Shown here piece after piece: positions 11,246 to 23,067 of a DNA stretch of 64,000 nt (position 1 is its first letter; the number at the start of each line of letters is the position of its first letter). This DNA is from JBDHUW01 sp039809345 (GTDB taxonomy: Bacteria; Patescibacteriota; Gracilibacteria; Absconditabacterales; Absconditicoccaceae). The notes below the pieces were generated by a model. It saw only the letters and a program-made list of their open reading frames with translations, searched no databases and was not told where the DNA came from. The translations under genes and the position numbers were made by a program. The stretch spans positions 45,803 to 109,802 of the forward strand of contig JBDHUW010000005.1 of assembly GCA_039809345.1 (NCBI GenBank), in the 5' to 3' direction.

Positions 11246-13426
11246 ATGAAAAAAACAACTAATTCGAGACTCCTTTGGTATGTGTTCTTCTTTGCATTCT
11301 TTGCAGTATTTACATTTTTTGTGTGATACAAAATAGATTCTGAGAGTGGAAAGTCTCTTTTGACTCTTACTCCTACATGACTTTCTCAATTCAAGAAGTG
11401 ATTAGACTTGGCTTGATGAGTAAGGCTAACTTACAAGATTGATTTTTCAAAATATGAATCAACATATCAAAATGATCAGAGTCAGTTGTTGCAGTTAAAA
11501 AAACAAGCTCAGGATATTATTTTGAATCAAATTGATGATAGAATTTCAACTCTTTGAGTAAGCGATTACAACGCATTTATACAAAAATATTCAGATGGGG
11601 AATATGTTGTAGTTGAAATTTGAGGTATACAAGATATTGATGCGGCTAAGAAGATTATTGGAAAGACCGTTGAATTAGAGTTTAAAGTGCCAAATGAATC
11701 TAAAGAAAATGATCCAGTGGTGTTTGAGCAGAGAAAGAAGTTAAGTGAAGAAATTTTCTCTCAAATTGTGCAAGATCCTTCTACGATGGAAAGTGTATGA
11801 GCAACAAGATGATCAGAAGACGTTGCGCACAATACATTTGATAGTGTCTCTTTAGATCAATTGCCTATGATTTATCGTCAGAATATAGGTGCATTGACCT
11901 CTACTGAGCAGTGAAAACTATATCCGACAATTCTCTCATGAACGTACCATATGAGTATCAGTCAGTGAGAAGATGGACAATTTATACCACAATCACTCGA
12001 ATGATTTACGATGATTCTTTATAAGGGTCAAAGAGAAACGCCAGTAGAATTTATTCAACAATCAGCAGTTGAGTGATATGCAGCTCAGAATAATCTAAAT
12101 ACAGAAAGTACTACTTTGCGATCATTTGATGGAAAGACACAAGATGTAACCTATGATGCAGAAACAAAGTCTGTGGTATATGTTTGAGAACAGTTGATAC
12201 CAGGACAGCAATGATACAATGCTGTGGTATTCAAAGTGCTCTCAGGTTCAGATGCGACAAAAGCATTGGAAAATATCAAAAATGGAGTGAGAGATTGAGT
12301 AGAAGAAGTGACATCATGATGGAAGTCGTTGGAAGAAATGACTGCTACTATACCTTCTTTCTCTTACAGTGAAGACAACAAGATTACTCTCCACAATGAA
12401 TTGGATGGCGCATATATAGTGAAAGTAAACAATGCTAAAACTGCAGAAGAGACTATCTATCCAAAGCTTTCTGTATCAGTATCGGATGAAGCAGTATGAA
12501 AGAAGATGATCGATTCATTGAAGACACAAACATTGTATTCATTTGAAGACATTTTTGTTTCAGATAAGTTGCAATGGTTGCCCGCTCAAGATCCTCAAAC
12601 AAATCAAATTCTAAATGGTTCTTTCTTTGAACTGGCAAGAGTATGACAGTCTCAAACGGGGAAACCGGTGGTGGAAATACAATTTAATGAGGATGGTAAA
12701 TCTATATTCTGTAATTTGACTGAACAACATGTTGGAAAACAAATGGCGATTTTTGTTGGTGGAAAATTGATGACAGCACCTGTAATTAGAGATAAGATAT
12801 GTGGAGGGACTGCACAGATTGATGGCACCTTTGATATTGCTGGTGCAAGAGAGTTGGCTGACGATCTGAACAGTGGAGCGTTGCCTGCACCATTGTTGTT
12901 GTCACATGAGGAAACAGTTGCCCCATCTCTTTGACAGCAAGCATTGTCTTGAGCTCTTGTAGCAGGATTGGTTGGACTAATTATTGTTTATGGAATTATG
13001 TTTATATTGTACTGATGGAAAAAGGCTAATATAGCATTAATAGTACTGATTACATTTTTGATCTATCTTCTATGATGGATTAAGATGTTTGGTGTAGTTT
13101 CATCTCTCAGTGGTATCGCGGCGGTGATTCTTTCATTGGGTATGGCAGTCGATTCCAATGTTCTGATGTATGAAAGAATTCGTGAAGAGTTGAAGGCGTG
13201 AAAATCAATGAAGTCGGCAATTGAAGATTGATATGAAAGATCTTGGGAACCTATCAAAGATGGGAATATTACTACATGAATTATCTGATTATTGTTGTTT
13301 ATCATATGAGTAAATATATTCAAATGATTTGGAACCATGATGATGATCAATATGGTTATAATTATGCTTGTAGTGACGCCATTGATCAAAGAGCTATTAT
13401 TAGTATTCTATAAAGATCAAAAATAA
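11246..13426 (+). CDS. secD: Protein translocase subunit SecD
   Basis: 726 residues. N-terminal membrane helix, KGLDLAGGVRLTY (the D1 motif at the start of the periplasmic domain), a long periplasmic region, KPVVEIQFNEDG, then the C-terminal membrane domain with the family motif SLSGIAAVILSLGMAVDSNV followed by ERIREEL. SecD with SecF uses the proton gradient to help complete Sec export. No SecF is fused or next to it. It is longer than E. coli SecD (about 615 aa), mainly in the periplasmic part. Internal UGAs are Gly, including both Gly of the D-L-A-G-G motif region. Confidence 0.95.
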
Positions 13427-13455
13427 AATTGTAATTTATTCCATATGTTTGTTCT

Positions 13456-16400
13456 ATGAAAAAAACAGTAATATTAGTAATAGCTTTCCTCATCCTATTG
13501 ATTTGAGGATTCTATACGTTGGATGCATATTTGTGTTCTCATTTATATTACTGACGATGACCCTTCACAAGCTGTACCTGATGACAGTGAAAAGGGGTTA
13601 ACATACTCTGACAATGACTAAACCGATGGAAAACAATATGGTGATTGCTCACAGCAGCAATCCCTGTTGTTTACCTTTTGTTGGCTAAACGCGTACATTC
13701 TAAGATGTTCGGATCACTTGTGTTCGTGGGCTTAGCCTTGAGTACACTTGGTGGGTTGTTGATAAATAAATCAATATTTCCAATGTGATTTGTGATATTG
13801 ATATTCAACCTCGCTGTGATAGCAACGTTGATAGTATGGTTTTCATTGTGAATGTACACGTTGTGAGATAAACTTGCAAGTCTTGTAAAGCGAAATATAT
13901 CTACTTCCGTATATGACGCTTTTCTGAAGTTTACTATAGGGTTGGTTGCATTTTGTACAGCAATGGTACTGCTGTTGCAGATACAAATGTTTTATGGTGT
14001 AGTGATTTGGGCTATTGTAATATGACTTACATATTTGATGATTGTATCTAGGGCAAAGACAGCTGTTTTGATGTATGAATTTGATGGGTTCTTACAAAAA
14101 ATGGTGGATATATTTACTACTAATATGTTCATAAAGGTACTTTTTGTCTTGGTGGCTGTGGTATTTTTCCATTATGTATTTACATGAACTAACTACTCAT
14201 TTATCCCATATCCTACTGCTTGGGATGCAAACCATGCGTACATCTTTTTCCCAAGAGCATGGGCGCTGAATCACTGAATCTATTGGTGAGATGCGCAAGT
14301 TGCATGAATTAATCCTAATCTATGGTTCGGATATTTGACATTTTGGTTTACATTTGTGAATGCAATTCCTGGCACATCATGACTTTTTGGTATATGACCT
14401 GATGCTCTTACCATTATTATGAATTTTATAAGTTGACCTTTAGTTTTTGTTGCTATTGCATTTTTATTGCGCGAGATCTTGCATTGTTTTGTAGATAGTA
14501 AAATCAATGAAAAATATTCTCTGTGATATATGTTTGTGTATTTAATATGACTATTTTTGACGTTGCTTTGGTTGACAAGTGGGATGTGAGCGTTCTTGGT
14601 TTTCATAGATAATAAGCCGGATTTGGCCGTACTCTTCTTTTCTATGATTGCATTGTATGCGGGTATAAAATTTCTCCTCACTGTACAGCATGGTGCGAGC
14701 AAGCAGGAGAAAAATCAACATGCGGTTTTGTCTTGACTCTTTTTTGCTGCAGCGATTCTTGCTAAACCCACCTGACTATTTGATGCTGTCCATTTTGCAA
14801 TGTTGTTTTTGTTACAACGGAATTGGCTTTCATTTGCAATATGAGGTTATTTGGCCGTAGTATGAGTTTTGTGACTAACAAAACTTCTTTTGGTTGAGTG
14901 GCTTGTGAGTAGCATTCAATCATTCTATCTCATAGGATTGGGATGAATCTTGATGCTTATTGGCTTGATTCCAATGATCAAAAATAAGGGAGCTACAAAA
15001 ACATATTTGCGTCCTTTTCTTTTGTGGTGTTTCACTGTGATAGTAGCATTGTTGATCTACAAATGACCTCTCAATGCAATTCAGCAACTCAAGAATACTG
15101 GATGAGTAGATATTAAACAATTTATCAGGACAGTCTTTTTGGCAAAAGCGGAAAACAATCAAGGAGATAATACAAGAGTGCTTTTGGTTTCAAATGTAGA
15201 CATATCTACATTGCAAGCTGCAGATATGCCTGCTGAGTCGCCAGAAGTTTGTACTGCTGAAAGTATTGGTGATTTATATTGAAATTTGAAAAAGTTGGAT
15301 GCGAGTGATTGAGCCACTGAGGATCTTTGAAGATATATCTGATTTTGACAAAAGAAATTTAATAGTTTGTGGATTTGATGACTCATTCCTAAGTGATGTT
15401 ATGCTATCAATCAAGATGCCAAGATTTTGTGTGGGAAGGAAAACGATGTAAAAAATATGAAAGTAGATCAGCTTGTATCGCTTCTTACGTCTTCTGCTAG
15501 CATAATACATGAATCTCGCAATGATAGATTAGAAAAGTGGATAGAGCTACTTACTGATCAAGATACTTTTGATGAACCGAGAATTAGAAGTGATATAGCA
15601 AATTATATATCTGCAAATACACTTGTGAAGAATGAATCGGGTATCTATATTCCGTATAAATTGTTGATTCCTTTCAATGTAACGTTCAACTGGTCATTGC
15701 AGAATCTTAGTAGTTATTATACAGACATAGGAATTATATGGATTCTCTTGCTGTTTTTGGTAATACTCTCAATACCATATGCATTGATAAAAAGAAAAAA
15801 ACATATTCTAAGGGTGTCAGTGATTACATTATGAGCTCGGTTGATTTGGGGGGTAGTATGAAGTGCAATAGTATGGTATTCACTCTGAATTATTATACGA
15901 ACGATAATAGCTACTTTGTTGTTTATTCGTGATTTGATGGATGAATATAGTGATCGTTCATATATCAATTCATTGCTAGTATATTTTGTAATATGAATGC
16001 TATTTCTATGGGGAATAATCCAATTGGTCCTCAATTTGGTGAGAATATCATCTCAATGAATGTGATGACCTTTTGCTTGGTACAAATCTAATGTATGAGA
16101 AGAATATATTATTACAGAACAGCTTGTGCCAGAATCATCATTGAAAGTAGGGTATAGTGCAAAGGATGTTTTTGATATGCAATTTTCAACTTATAACCCA
16201 GTTTTGAGTGTGTTAAATAATAGGGGGGAAGATGAATGAGTGACTATTGCATGAACATATATGCAGTATTATATTGATGATCAATCAAATGTAGTGAATG
16301 ATTGATTTCTCTGAACTTTTTGGGAGATTGCATCTGATAATGACGTATGTAAAACATACCTTAGATTGAAAGATAAAAAGAAAAAATATATTGTAGTAGA

Positions 16401-17028
16401 TCCAAATATAGCTTCAGTGATAATGTGAGATTGAAATAAGTCGCTGTTTGATAGGTTCTATGCTGTTGTAGATGGAAGTGGTAAATTACAACAACATGGT
16501 ACTTTGTCTATGCTCCAAGCGCTTTCGCAAAAATGATATTTGAAATTGCAATATACAAATAATCTTATAACTAAATACGCATTTGTGATTCCAGATGAGC
16601 AACTTGCTGGGCTACTTGCCGTAGATGGTAGTGAGGAACTATTGTTGGAAAGAGCAAGGATGACAGCTGCAAGATTTTTCCCAAATGGAGACAGATACGG
16701 CAATGTAGCATTACAACTTTTTGTACAAAGATTATCTACTATGGAAGCATTGCAAGATTTAGCTGATGCTTTTGGGAAGGAGATCCGCTTTGATATGCTT
16801 AGTGAATTGGCGAGAATTGTATCTACTACCGTTCCTCCAGAAAGATATAAAGAAGTACAGGGGAAACTCAAAGAACTTACACAATGAGAAAGGTTGGTAT
16901 TGCAACAGTATTTATCTATAAAGAAAGCGCAACAGTCAAATCAGCAACAATTTAGGCAAGCTGTGATTGGTATATTGCAGCAAAGTATCAATAGTCCAAG
17001 TCAGGTTATTTCACTTGAAATTAAATAA
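13456..17028 (+). CDS. Very large multi-pass membrane protein (1190 aa), possibly GT-C glycosyltransferase-like
   Basis: One uninterrupted frame when UGA is Gly; the standard code breaks it into many pieces. Residues 1 to about 550 are a chain of hydrophobic helices, with a loop after an early helix containing YPTAWDANHAYIFFPRAW, an acidic loop of the type seen in GT-C fold glycosyltransferases. A soluble loop (about 570-710) is followed by more helices and a soluble C-terminal domain of about 300 residues rich in Gln and Leu. A CGA inside a membrane helix (GIII-x-TIIATLLF) fits Trp far better than Arg. The function is not certain; it could be a surface-glycan transferase. It lies 29 bp after secD. 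Confidence 0.85.
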
Positions 17029-17032
17029 CTCT

Positions 17033-17860
17033 ATGAAAAATATTTACTTGCTAGATCGATTAGTTCCTAAACATATTGTCCTCAAATGAGTAGACGACAG
17101 TATTGAAATTGCTCAATGACAGTTTGTGGTATATAAATTGCCCGATGATCACAAATCCTATGTTTGACTCAATGTCGGATATGCGATAGAAAATCCTGAT
17201 AAGGAGTGAAAGTTTGTTGAGGTGCTTACATGAGAGGGACATGAAAAGTTTATGAACTATCAAAAAAAGGCAGAGAAGTATTATGAAATATTCAAAAAGG
17301 AGTTTCCTGTGGTTTGTCCTGGAGCTACGCCAGTCGTCTCTAGAGTAGATCTACAGTGACAAAATATATACTTCTATTTCTATGCAGAGGAAAGATACAA
17401 CTTTTCTGACTTTGTGAGGCATTTTAGGACAATCGTACCAGTGCAGTTTTTCATCTACCAGTTGTGAGCGAGAGACATGATCAGATATTCTCCAGCAGCA
17501 AAGGAATGTTTGACGGCATGCGGATGCGGTCCATTGTGATGCTCAGGATTGTGAAAGTTGCCAACGGTGGAAATGGATAATATCACTTTGCAAGGGCTTG
17601 AAGGAAGAGACATAGAGAAGTTGAAATGAAGATGCGGAAAGTTAAAATGTAGTATAGTTTTCGAAAGAGAACTATACCTTGAAGAAACAGCACAGTTTCC
17701 TAAAAAGTGATCAATAGGCACTATGAATGGACAAAAATGCGTATGTATATGATACAATATCATGAATTGAGAGGTAGTAGCAAAAACACAAGAATGAGAA
17801 ATACTCAGATGACAAAAACAAACATTTCATTTAGATTCTCCTGTGTCTAGCCATGTTTAG
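17033..17860 (+). CDS. PSP1-domain protein, RicT/YaaT-like
   Basis: 275 residues. The C-terminal half matches the RicT signature: YAEERYNFSDFVRHFRTIVP, then QLGARDMIRY and the Cys cluster C-G-C-G-P-L-G-C followed by GRCGKLKCS. In Bacillus, RicT binds Fe-S clusters in a complex with RicA and RicF that affects mRNA processing by RNase Y. Here the Cys ligands are kept. It begins 4 bp after the large membrane protein gene and overlaps the next gene by 8 bp. Confidence 0.85.
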
Positions 17861-18917
17861 CATTATATTGTATTCGCGAGCAGTACTTACAGTCCTATTG
17901 GTATGAATAGTAGTATACTATATCGTATTGTGGTTTGTACAGCTTAGAAAAAAGAAAACGTATGATTCAGTTGATATTCGCGACGACCTTCCGTTGTCAC
18001 AAGAAGAAATTCAAAAGACTATGAACCAAGATATTTCTGAAATAACAGATGAAGAAGAGTATATAAATGAAGAAATAGAGGAATCTGAAGCAAGCACGGA
18101 TGAGCAGATGTCTAAAGACCATGAGCTAGAGGAAGCAGAAGCAGAAGAAATCATGAGTGTACATCTTCCATCAGAAAATGAGAAACAGCAATCTGCGACA
18201 TTAACACAAGATGCTACTGAAGAGGAGTTGCCAAAACAACCTACAAAACAGTACGATTATTTGTTTGCACAAGAAACTGTAGCTCCTGAAATTCCCAAAG
18301 ATATAGATGCAAACCGCAATATAGCAAAATGACATTCCAGAGATGACATTGTCCGTGATAAATTTGAAAAACATATTCAGAAAATACGCTATGAAATCGG
18401 CATACTCAAGCAGAGGAATGATATACTAGGATATGAGAAAAAGTTGGTGGAGGGAATTACGCTATTGCCAAATGATAGTGATTTTCAAAGACAATTAGCA
18501 GATCTTTATTTTCATCAATGAAAGTATAAGAAAGCCCAATCTCTTCTTAAAAAAATCCTGGTGGATAATCCACAGGACCACTACGCATTGTGGCAGGTGT
18601 GAGAAATTGCCACAGTAGAGTGAAATCATGAGGATGCTTATTTATATTTACAACAAGCATATGTATCTTGTGATGATAATCCAAAATACTGTTTCTCATT
18701 GGCACAGTGGTACTATGACCATGATGCGCTAGATCAAGCTCTTCCGTTGATGGAAAAGATGGTGAAGCTCAGACCAAAAAATATAGACTACATAGTATCT
18801 CTTTCACACGTACAACACAAGATGTGACTCAATGATCAAGCTAAACAGTCATTGTTGAGAGCGCTTGAATTGGATCCTATGAATATCACATTAAAAAATT
18901 ATTTGAAAGCATTGTAG
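17853..18917 (+). CDS. Membrane-anchored acidic TPR protein (354 aa)
   Basis: N-terminal membrane helix (AVLTVLLVGIVVYYIVLWFV), then about 110 residues of very acidic, low-complexity linker (EEEYINEEIEESEASTDE), then a TPR domain (LADLYFHQGKYKKAQSLLKK, LWQVGEIATVEGNHEDAY, SHVQHKMGLNDQAKQSLLRA). Probably a scaffold on the inner face or outside of the membrane. Overlaps the RicT-like gene by 8 bp, so it is translationally coupled. Partner unknown. Confidence 0.85.
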
Positions 18918-18945
18918 AGTTTTTATAACTTAGCTGTTAATATCC

Positions 18946-19062
18946 ATGAAAAATAAACGTCCATTGTTTCTTCGCGTATTTATTATAGTTTGTATTGTAT
19001 TTATGATATTGGCTGTGTTTGCACCTTTTGCGGCATATATATTTACTCCAAATCAACAATAA
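18946..19062 (+). CDS. Tiny membrane peptide (38 aa)
   Basis: MKNKRPLFLRVFIIVCIVF then a hydrophobic stretch and end at ...FTPNQQ. A single predicted membrane helix with a basic N-terminus. It fits exactly between the TPR gene (28 bp before) and nrdR (3 bp after), which favours a real small gene, but there is no family evidence. Confidence 0.5.
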   Translation: MKNKRPLFLRVFIIVCIVFMILAVFAPFAAYIFTPNQQ

Positions 19063-19065
19063 TCC

Positions 19066-19500
19066 ATGAAGTGTCCTAAATGTGGGAATTTTGATACAAA
19101 GGTTCTTGACTCAAGAGTTGTGCAGGATGGGAATGCTATCAGGCGCAGAAGAGAGTGCGAATATTGTGAACATAGATTCACAACATTTGAAAGAAGATGA
19201 ATCACAGATTTGGTAGTGATGAAAAAGGATGGAAGTAGAGAGTTGTATGATAGAGCAAAGATTACCAAGGCATTGCTTCTTGCATATGCCAAAAGAAATA
19301 TCGCTATGGACAAACTTGAGGAAATTATAGCATGACTTGAGGTGAACCGATCTGCTGAGTGAGAAATAGCATCGTGAAAAATTTGAGAAGATATTTTAGC
19401 AGCATTGAAATCTGAGGATCCAGTGGCATATATTAGATTTGCGTCGGTATATATGAACTTCCACTCTCGAGAAGACTTTCAACAGCTCATGAAGAAATAA
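19066..19500 (+). CDS. nrdR: Transcriptional repressor NrdR
   Basis: 144 residues. N-terminal zinc ribbon with Cys pairs MKCPKC and CEYC, the conserved RRRRECEYCEHRFTTFE region, then the ATP-cone domain (VMKKDGSRELYDRAKITKAL) and AYIRFASVYMNF near the end. NrdR represses ribonucleotide reductase genes in response to ATP/dATP. No nrd gene lies in the window. Its 3' end overlaps the convergent pseudouridine synthase gene by 68 bp. Confidence 0.95.
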
Positions 19501-20197
19501 GAATTTCTTTCCATTCTCACTGTTTGATTCATTCGACATTTCGTGGCCCGAAACTATATCTGCACAAATCAATTACTTCATATCACAATGCCCTGAAAAG
19601 ACGCCTAATATGGCGTTTTTTTCATTCGGTCAATGTGATTTCATACGTGGTATTGGCGATGTGAGTGCAGTCTTTTCGCTTTAGATCTATTTCTTTATTT
19701 TCGTCTGTGTCAAAATACTGTACTCACTTTTTTCATGTTTGCATATCTGCTTGTGTGAGAGGACGGTCTATACTTACATGGTATATTTTCTGATGTTCAT
19801 AGCGTGGATGTGCAAGCAGTGTCACTAGTTTCGGTGAATCTGTCATCAACAGTAGCCCATGAGAGTCTTTGTCCAATCTCCCTATGTAATAAAACCTTTT
19901 TGCCCATTCTTTTGGGAGAATATCATATATCGTTTGATTATGCTCATCTGCTTTGGAAACGGTATATCATATTGGTTTATTGAAGAGGATGATAGTACTG
20001 TTTATGTTTGCTTCATTGCTCTGTGTAAAAGTATATCTGGTGTTGTCGGTCTCTATCGCAATTTCATCTCACTCTTTGAGTGATGTCTTCCTGTATGATA
20101 TGGGGGTTCAGTTTATCAAAATTGCTCAAGCTGAGAGCATTGAGATGATGTTTCTTCTACTGTATCAAAGGGATTGTAGGTATGTTGTGATTTCCAT
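19433..20197 (-). CDS. RsuA/RluB-family pseudouridine synthase
   Basis: 254 residues. S4 domain at the N-terminus (SRRNIISMLSAGAILINGTP), then FNKPIGYTVS, the catalytic segment YYIGRLDKDSHGLLLMTD (Asp in RLDKDS), and the family motif EGKKRHIRRLFRALGYEV. Modifies a uridine in rRNA. Because UGA is not a stop, the frame continues to a TAA inside nrdR, giving a 68-bp tail-to-tail overlap. The start overlaps the stop of the upstream FtsQ-like gene. A hairpin inside the RHIRR codons looks like a terminator but is coding. Confidence 0.9.
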
Positions 20198-21018
20198 TAT
20201 TGTTTGATGATAATACGATCAGGGTCACTCAGGTCTGCAGTGTACGGTTCACTGGTTGGCATATAGGGAATCAAATTTTCTCGTTTCTTGAAGGTAATAG
20301 GAAGTGCGTTTTCATCGAGGGATATGATAAACGTACCATTGTTTACTGTTGTTTGTAACTTTTCCCATCATGGATAGTATGTGAACTGTGCATTTTCCGT
20401 GGGGAGAAAACGGATTTGTTTTATAATCTTGACAAGGTCTTGTGATCATATCTTTCGGAATACTCATCATGAATACGATATGATTGCGTCATTGGGAAGT
20501 GTGATATTGATTTGTAGTTGTCCTTCTCAGATTGTGCTTCAGGATGTTAGCTGTGTGAATGAGTTGCGGTAGACTATTCGTTGATTTTCATCGCTCGTGG
20601 TTGCAATGAAATCAGGTTGATGAAATTGAATTTCTACAAGCAATGTTCATTGTGAAAATGAGAGAGGACGAATGTTTTGTACAAGTGGAAAATCTTTTTT
20701 GATGTCTGAGGTGATATTCCCTCGCTCTCTAAGCTTCGTTTTGAAGTATCATTTGTTTTGTAAAGAACTATTTACCTTTTCAAAGAGTGCTTCGTCATAT
20801 AGGGTTTGTAGAGTCTGTTTGCTGAAAGAGATTCTTAGTATTGGATTTCGATTGTGATAAAAAAGGAAGTAGATACAGGTTCACACAAGGAGAGTACCTA
20901 CTATTTTTCCTCGATGTAATAACAAAAAAAGTTTCCATCATGAGGGAGCTTTATTTTCTGAACGCAATGAAAAACGGCGGGAAGGTGCGGTGCGACTAGC
21001 TCTGACAAACTTATTCAT
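20197..21018 (-). CDS. FtsQ/DivIB-like single-pass membrane protein (273 aa)
   Basis: A basic cytoplasmic N-terminus (RASRTAPSRRFSLRS), one membrane helix (LLVGTCIYFLFY), then about 210 extracytoplasmic residues. The part after the helix resembles a POTRA-type region, with DFPLVQNIRPLSFSQGTLLV reminiscent of the FtsQ pattern y-P-w-V...r.p..L.I. FtsQ links early and late divisome proteins. The match is by layout rather than by strong motifs, so the assignment is tentative. Stop overlaps the next gene's ATG; begins 1 bp after the DUF212 gene's stop. ftsW is present elsewhere, at 33188. Confidence 0.75.
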
Positions 21019-21019
21019 T

Positions 21020-21487
21020 TTATCAGATTGTTAGTGATAATATGCGAGGCACTAGAAAATAGACCATAATTGTCAGCATAGAACCAACCATTACTCCTCA
21101 AATCACCTCTATTGTCGTGTGTCATAATCTTTCTTGCAGATCTTGTAGTTTGTAATCGATGAATGAAAAAGACCTGAGTTCATCTTTGATTTCATTGATG
21201 TACTGTGCATGTTTCCCAGCTTCGTATCTTACGTTGGCAGCATCATACCAAAATAGTATCGCAAATGTCACACATACTGCAAATTCCGTCGTCCATATTC
21301 ATTCCATAAGAGCTACGAGGGTTACGATGCTCGATGAAAGTCAACTATGCACTGAGGGGAATCATCATGACTTCCAAAAACTCGCGAGATGAAGCTTTTG
21401 TTTGTGTGCAAAAATGTCAACAATCATTTTGATTAGTTGTATAATTGCCCCTACAGCTATTGGAATCAAGAATGGGGGAATTCTCAT
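21020..21487 (-). CDS. Divergent PAP2-family membrane protein (DUF212, YuiD-like)
   Basis: 155 residues. Contains the family signature SGGFPSVHSGLSSSIVTLVA (both Gly and others as UGA), equivalent to the SGGMPSSHSA phosphatase-like motif, with flanking membrane helices and the C-terminal GHTTIEVIGGVMVGSMLT segment (GHT.. is the second family motif). Function of the family is unsettled; a lipid-phosphate phosphatase role is assumed from the distant PAP2 relation. First gene of a three-gene minus-strand operon, divergent from nfo. Confidence 0.9.
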
Positions 21488-21594
21488 ATATGAGTACACA
21501 ATGAATAATTAGTAGCTGATTTATAGTGAATGTCTCTAGTAATGCAAGAAAAATCTCTCTTCCTTTTTGGGGTCTAAATCACTATACAGTATCT

Positions 21595-22527
21595 ATGTCC
21601 ACAAAAATATGAGCTCACATGAGTATAGCTTGATGATTGCATTTGGCGTTTGAAAGAAGTGCTGAAATTGGTGCAAATTCTCTGCAAATTTTTGCTAAAT
21701 CACCTAGAGGGTGGTCTTTGCCTGCATATTCAGATGAACAATTTGACCTAGCCAGGCAGTATAGAGCAAAGTACCAACAAGTTTGAGGGATCATTCATGC
21801 TAACTATTTGGCTAACCTTTCAAAGCCTGCCGATGAGTGTAAGCCCGATATCACAAGTATTATCCATGATTTTTATGTAGGGACAGAAACAGGTTTTGAT
21901 GGCATAAATGTACATATCGGGAAACAGAAATGATTTGTCAACAAAGACGATGCTTTCACTACCATGACAAAAAATGTAGAGCATATTTTGCATGAATGTG
22001 CAAAGAAAAAATACACACCAAAGTTTCTTTTTGAAATCACAGCTGGACAGGGAAGTGAGCTATGAACTACTATTGAAGAGATAGGGTATTTTTATACGAA
22101 TTTTCTCAAAGACTTGCCGATAGCGTTTTGCTTTGATACTGCGCATGCTTGGGGAGCGTGAAATGATCTTTCTAAGCGGAATGAGGTTATAGACAGGTGG
22201 GAAGACAAGATTTGACTAAGCAAACTTTTTGCATTCCACTTAAATGATTCTAAAGCTGCACTATGATCTCACCTTGATAGACATGCACCACTTGGGAAAG
22301 GAGCAATTTGATGGATGAATTTGATCCCAATTATCCAATGGGCATCTAAGCACGATAAACCAATCTATCTGGAAACAACTGAACCGGAGCGTTGGCCAGA
22401 GGAGATAAATTATATCAAAGATATTATAGCAGGTGATACGTGAGCAGTAGAAAATTTACACAAGATAGATTACAAAACCGAACTTCTCAAAAAGTTTCAA
22501 GCTGGAGGAGAGCAGAGTTTATTTTAG
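21595..22527 (+). CDS. nfo: Deoxyribonuclease IV (AP endonuclease)
   Basis: 310 residues. Begins with the metal-binding GAHMSIAGGLH, then ANSLQIFAKSPRGW, VHIGKQKGF, EITAGQGSELGTTIEEIG, CFDTAHAWGAG and HLNDSKAALGSHLDRH, with the Zn-binding His, Glu and Asp residues of the family. Cuts DNA 5' to abasic sites during base-excision repair. Several active-site Gly are UGA. It ends 22 bp before ruvC, giving a repair/recombination pair. Confidence 0.95.
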
Positions 22528-22549
22528 ATTTTCAGATGAGAACGGCTTC

Positions 22550-23020
22550 ATGTTTTTGTGAATAGATCCAGGTATTCGTAAGTTGTGATATGCACTGATA
22601 GATGACAACTGCAAAATAGTTGATGCATGAATTTTGTTGCAAGACAAGGAATCACCTGATAGATACGATCAGTTTGATAGATTGTACAATATCTATAGTT
22701 TTTTTCTGGAGATGTTTACCAAATATCAGATCAAACAAGTAGCCATAGAGAAACTCTTTTTCACCTCTTGGAATCAAAGCAATGCAGAGTTTGTGTATGG
22801 TGTCAGATGAGCTTTGATAGCACTGGCGTATGAACACAATGCCTGATTGCTTGAGTACGCCCCTGTAGAGCTCAAAAAAGCTGTGACATGAAATGGGAAA
22901 GCGGGTAAACCCCTAGTTCAAGCTACTATCATGAAGGTGATGAAATTGCAATCACTCCCAGCTTATGCAGATGCTGCTGATGCATTGGGATTGGCGTATT
23001 TGGCGTGGAAGAAAAAATAA
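22550..23020 (+). CDS. ruvC: Crossover junction endodeoxyribonuclease RuvC
   Basis: 156 residues, usual length. Catalytic acidic residues in MFLGIDPGIRKLGYAL (Asp), VAIEKLFF (Glu) and ADAADALGLAYLAW (two Asp). Resolves Holliday junctions as a dimer with RuvAB. UGA encodes Gly in LGIDPG and LGYA. An upstream ATG at 22534 is out of frame, so 22550 is the start. Stops 48 bp short of the convergent lipoprotein gene, with a hairpin between. Confidence 0.95.
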
Positions 23021-23025
23021 TATAC

Positions 23026-23051
23026 AAAAAACCAGGCGGAAGATGCCGCCT
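23026..23051 (-). terminator. Terminator for the lipoprotein gene
   Basis: Stem AGGCGG/CCGCCT with a 6-nt loop; on the minus strand it runs into a T tract (the A run at 23026-23031 of the plus strand). It lies 17 bp after the lipoprotein stop and may also end ruvC transcription weakly. Confidence 0.75.
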
Positions 23052-23067
23052 AGTCTCTATTTTGTTG

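Noticed and set aside
19596..19621. Hairpin GACGCC...GGCGTT followed by T run, looking like an nrdR terminator
   Set aside because: It lies inside the RsuA-type gene, exactly over the codons for the conserved K-R-H-I-R-R motif, so the symmetry is explained by coding. It may still have some terminator effect.
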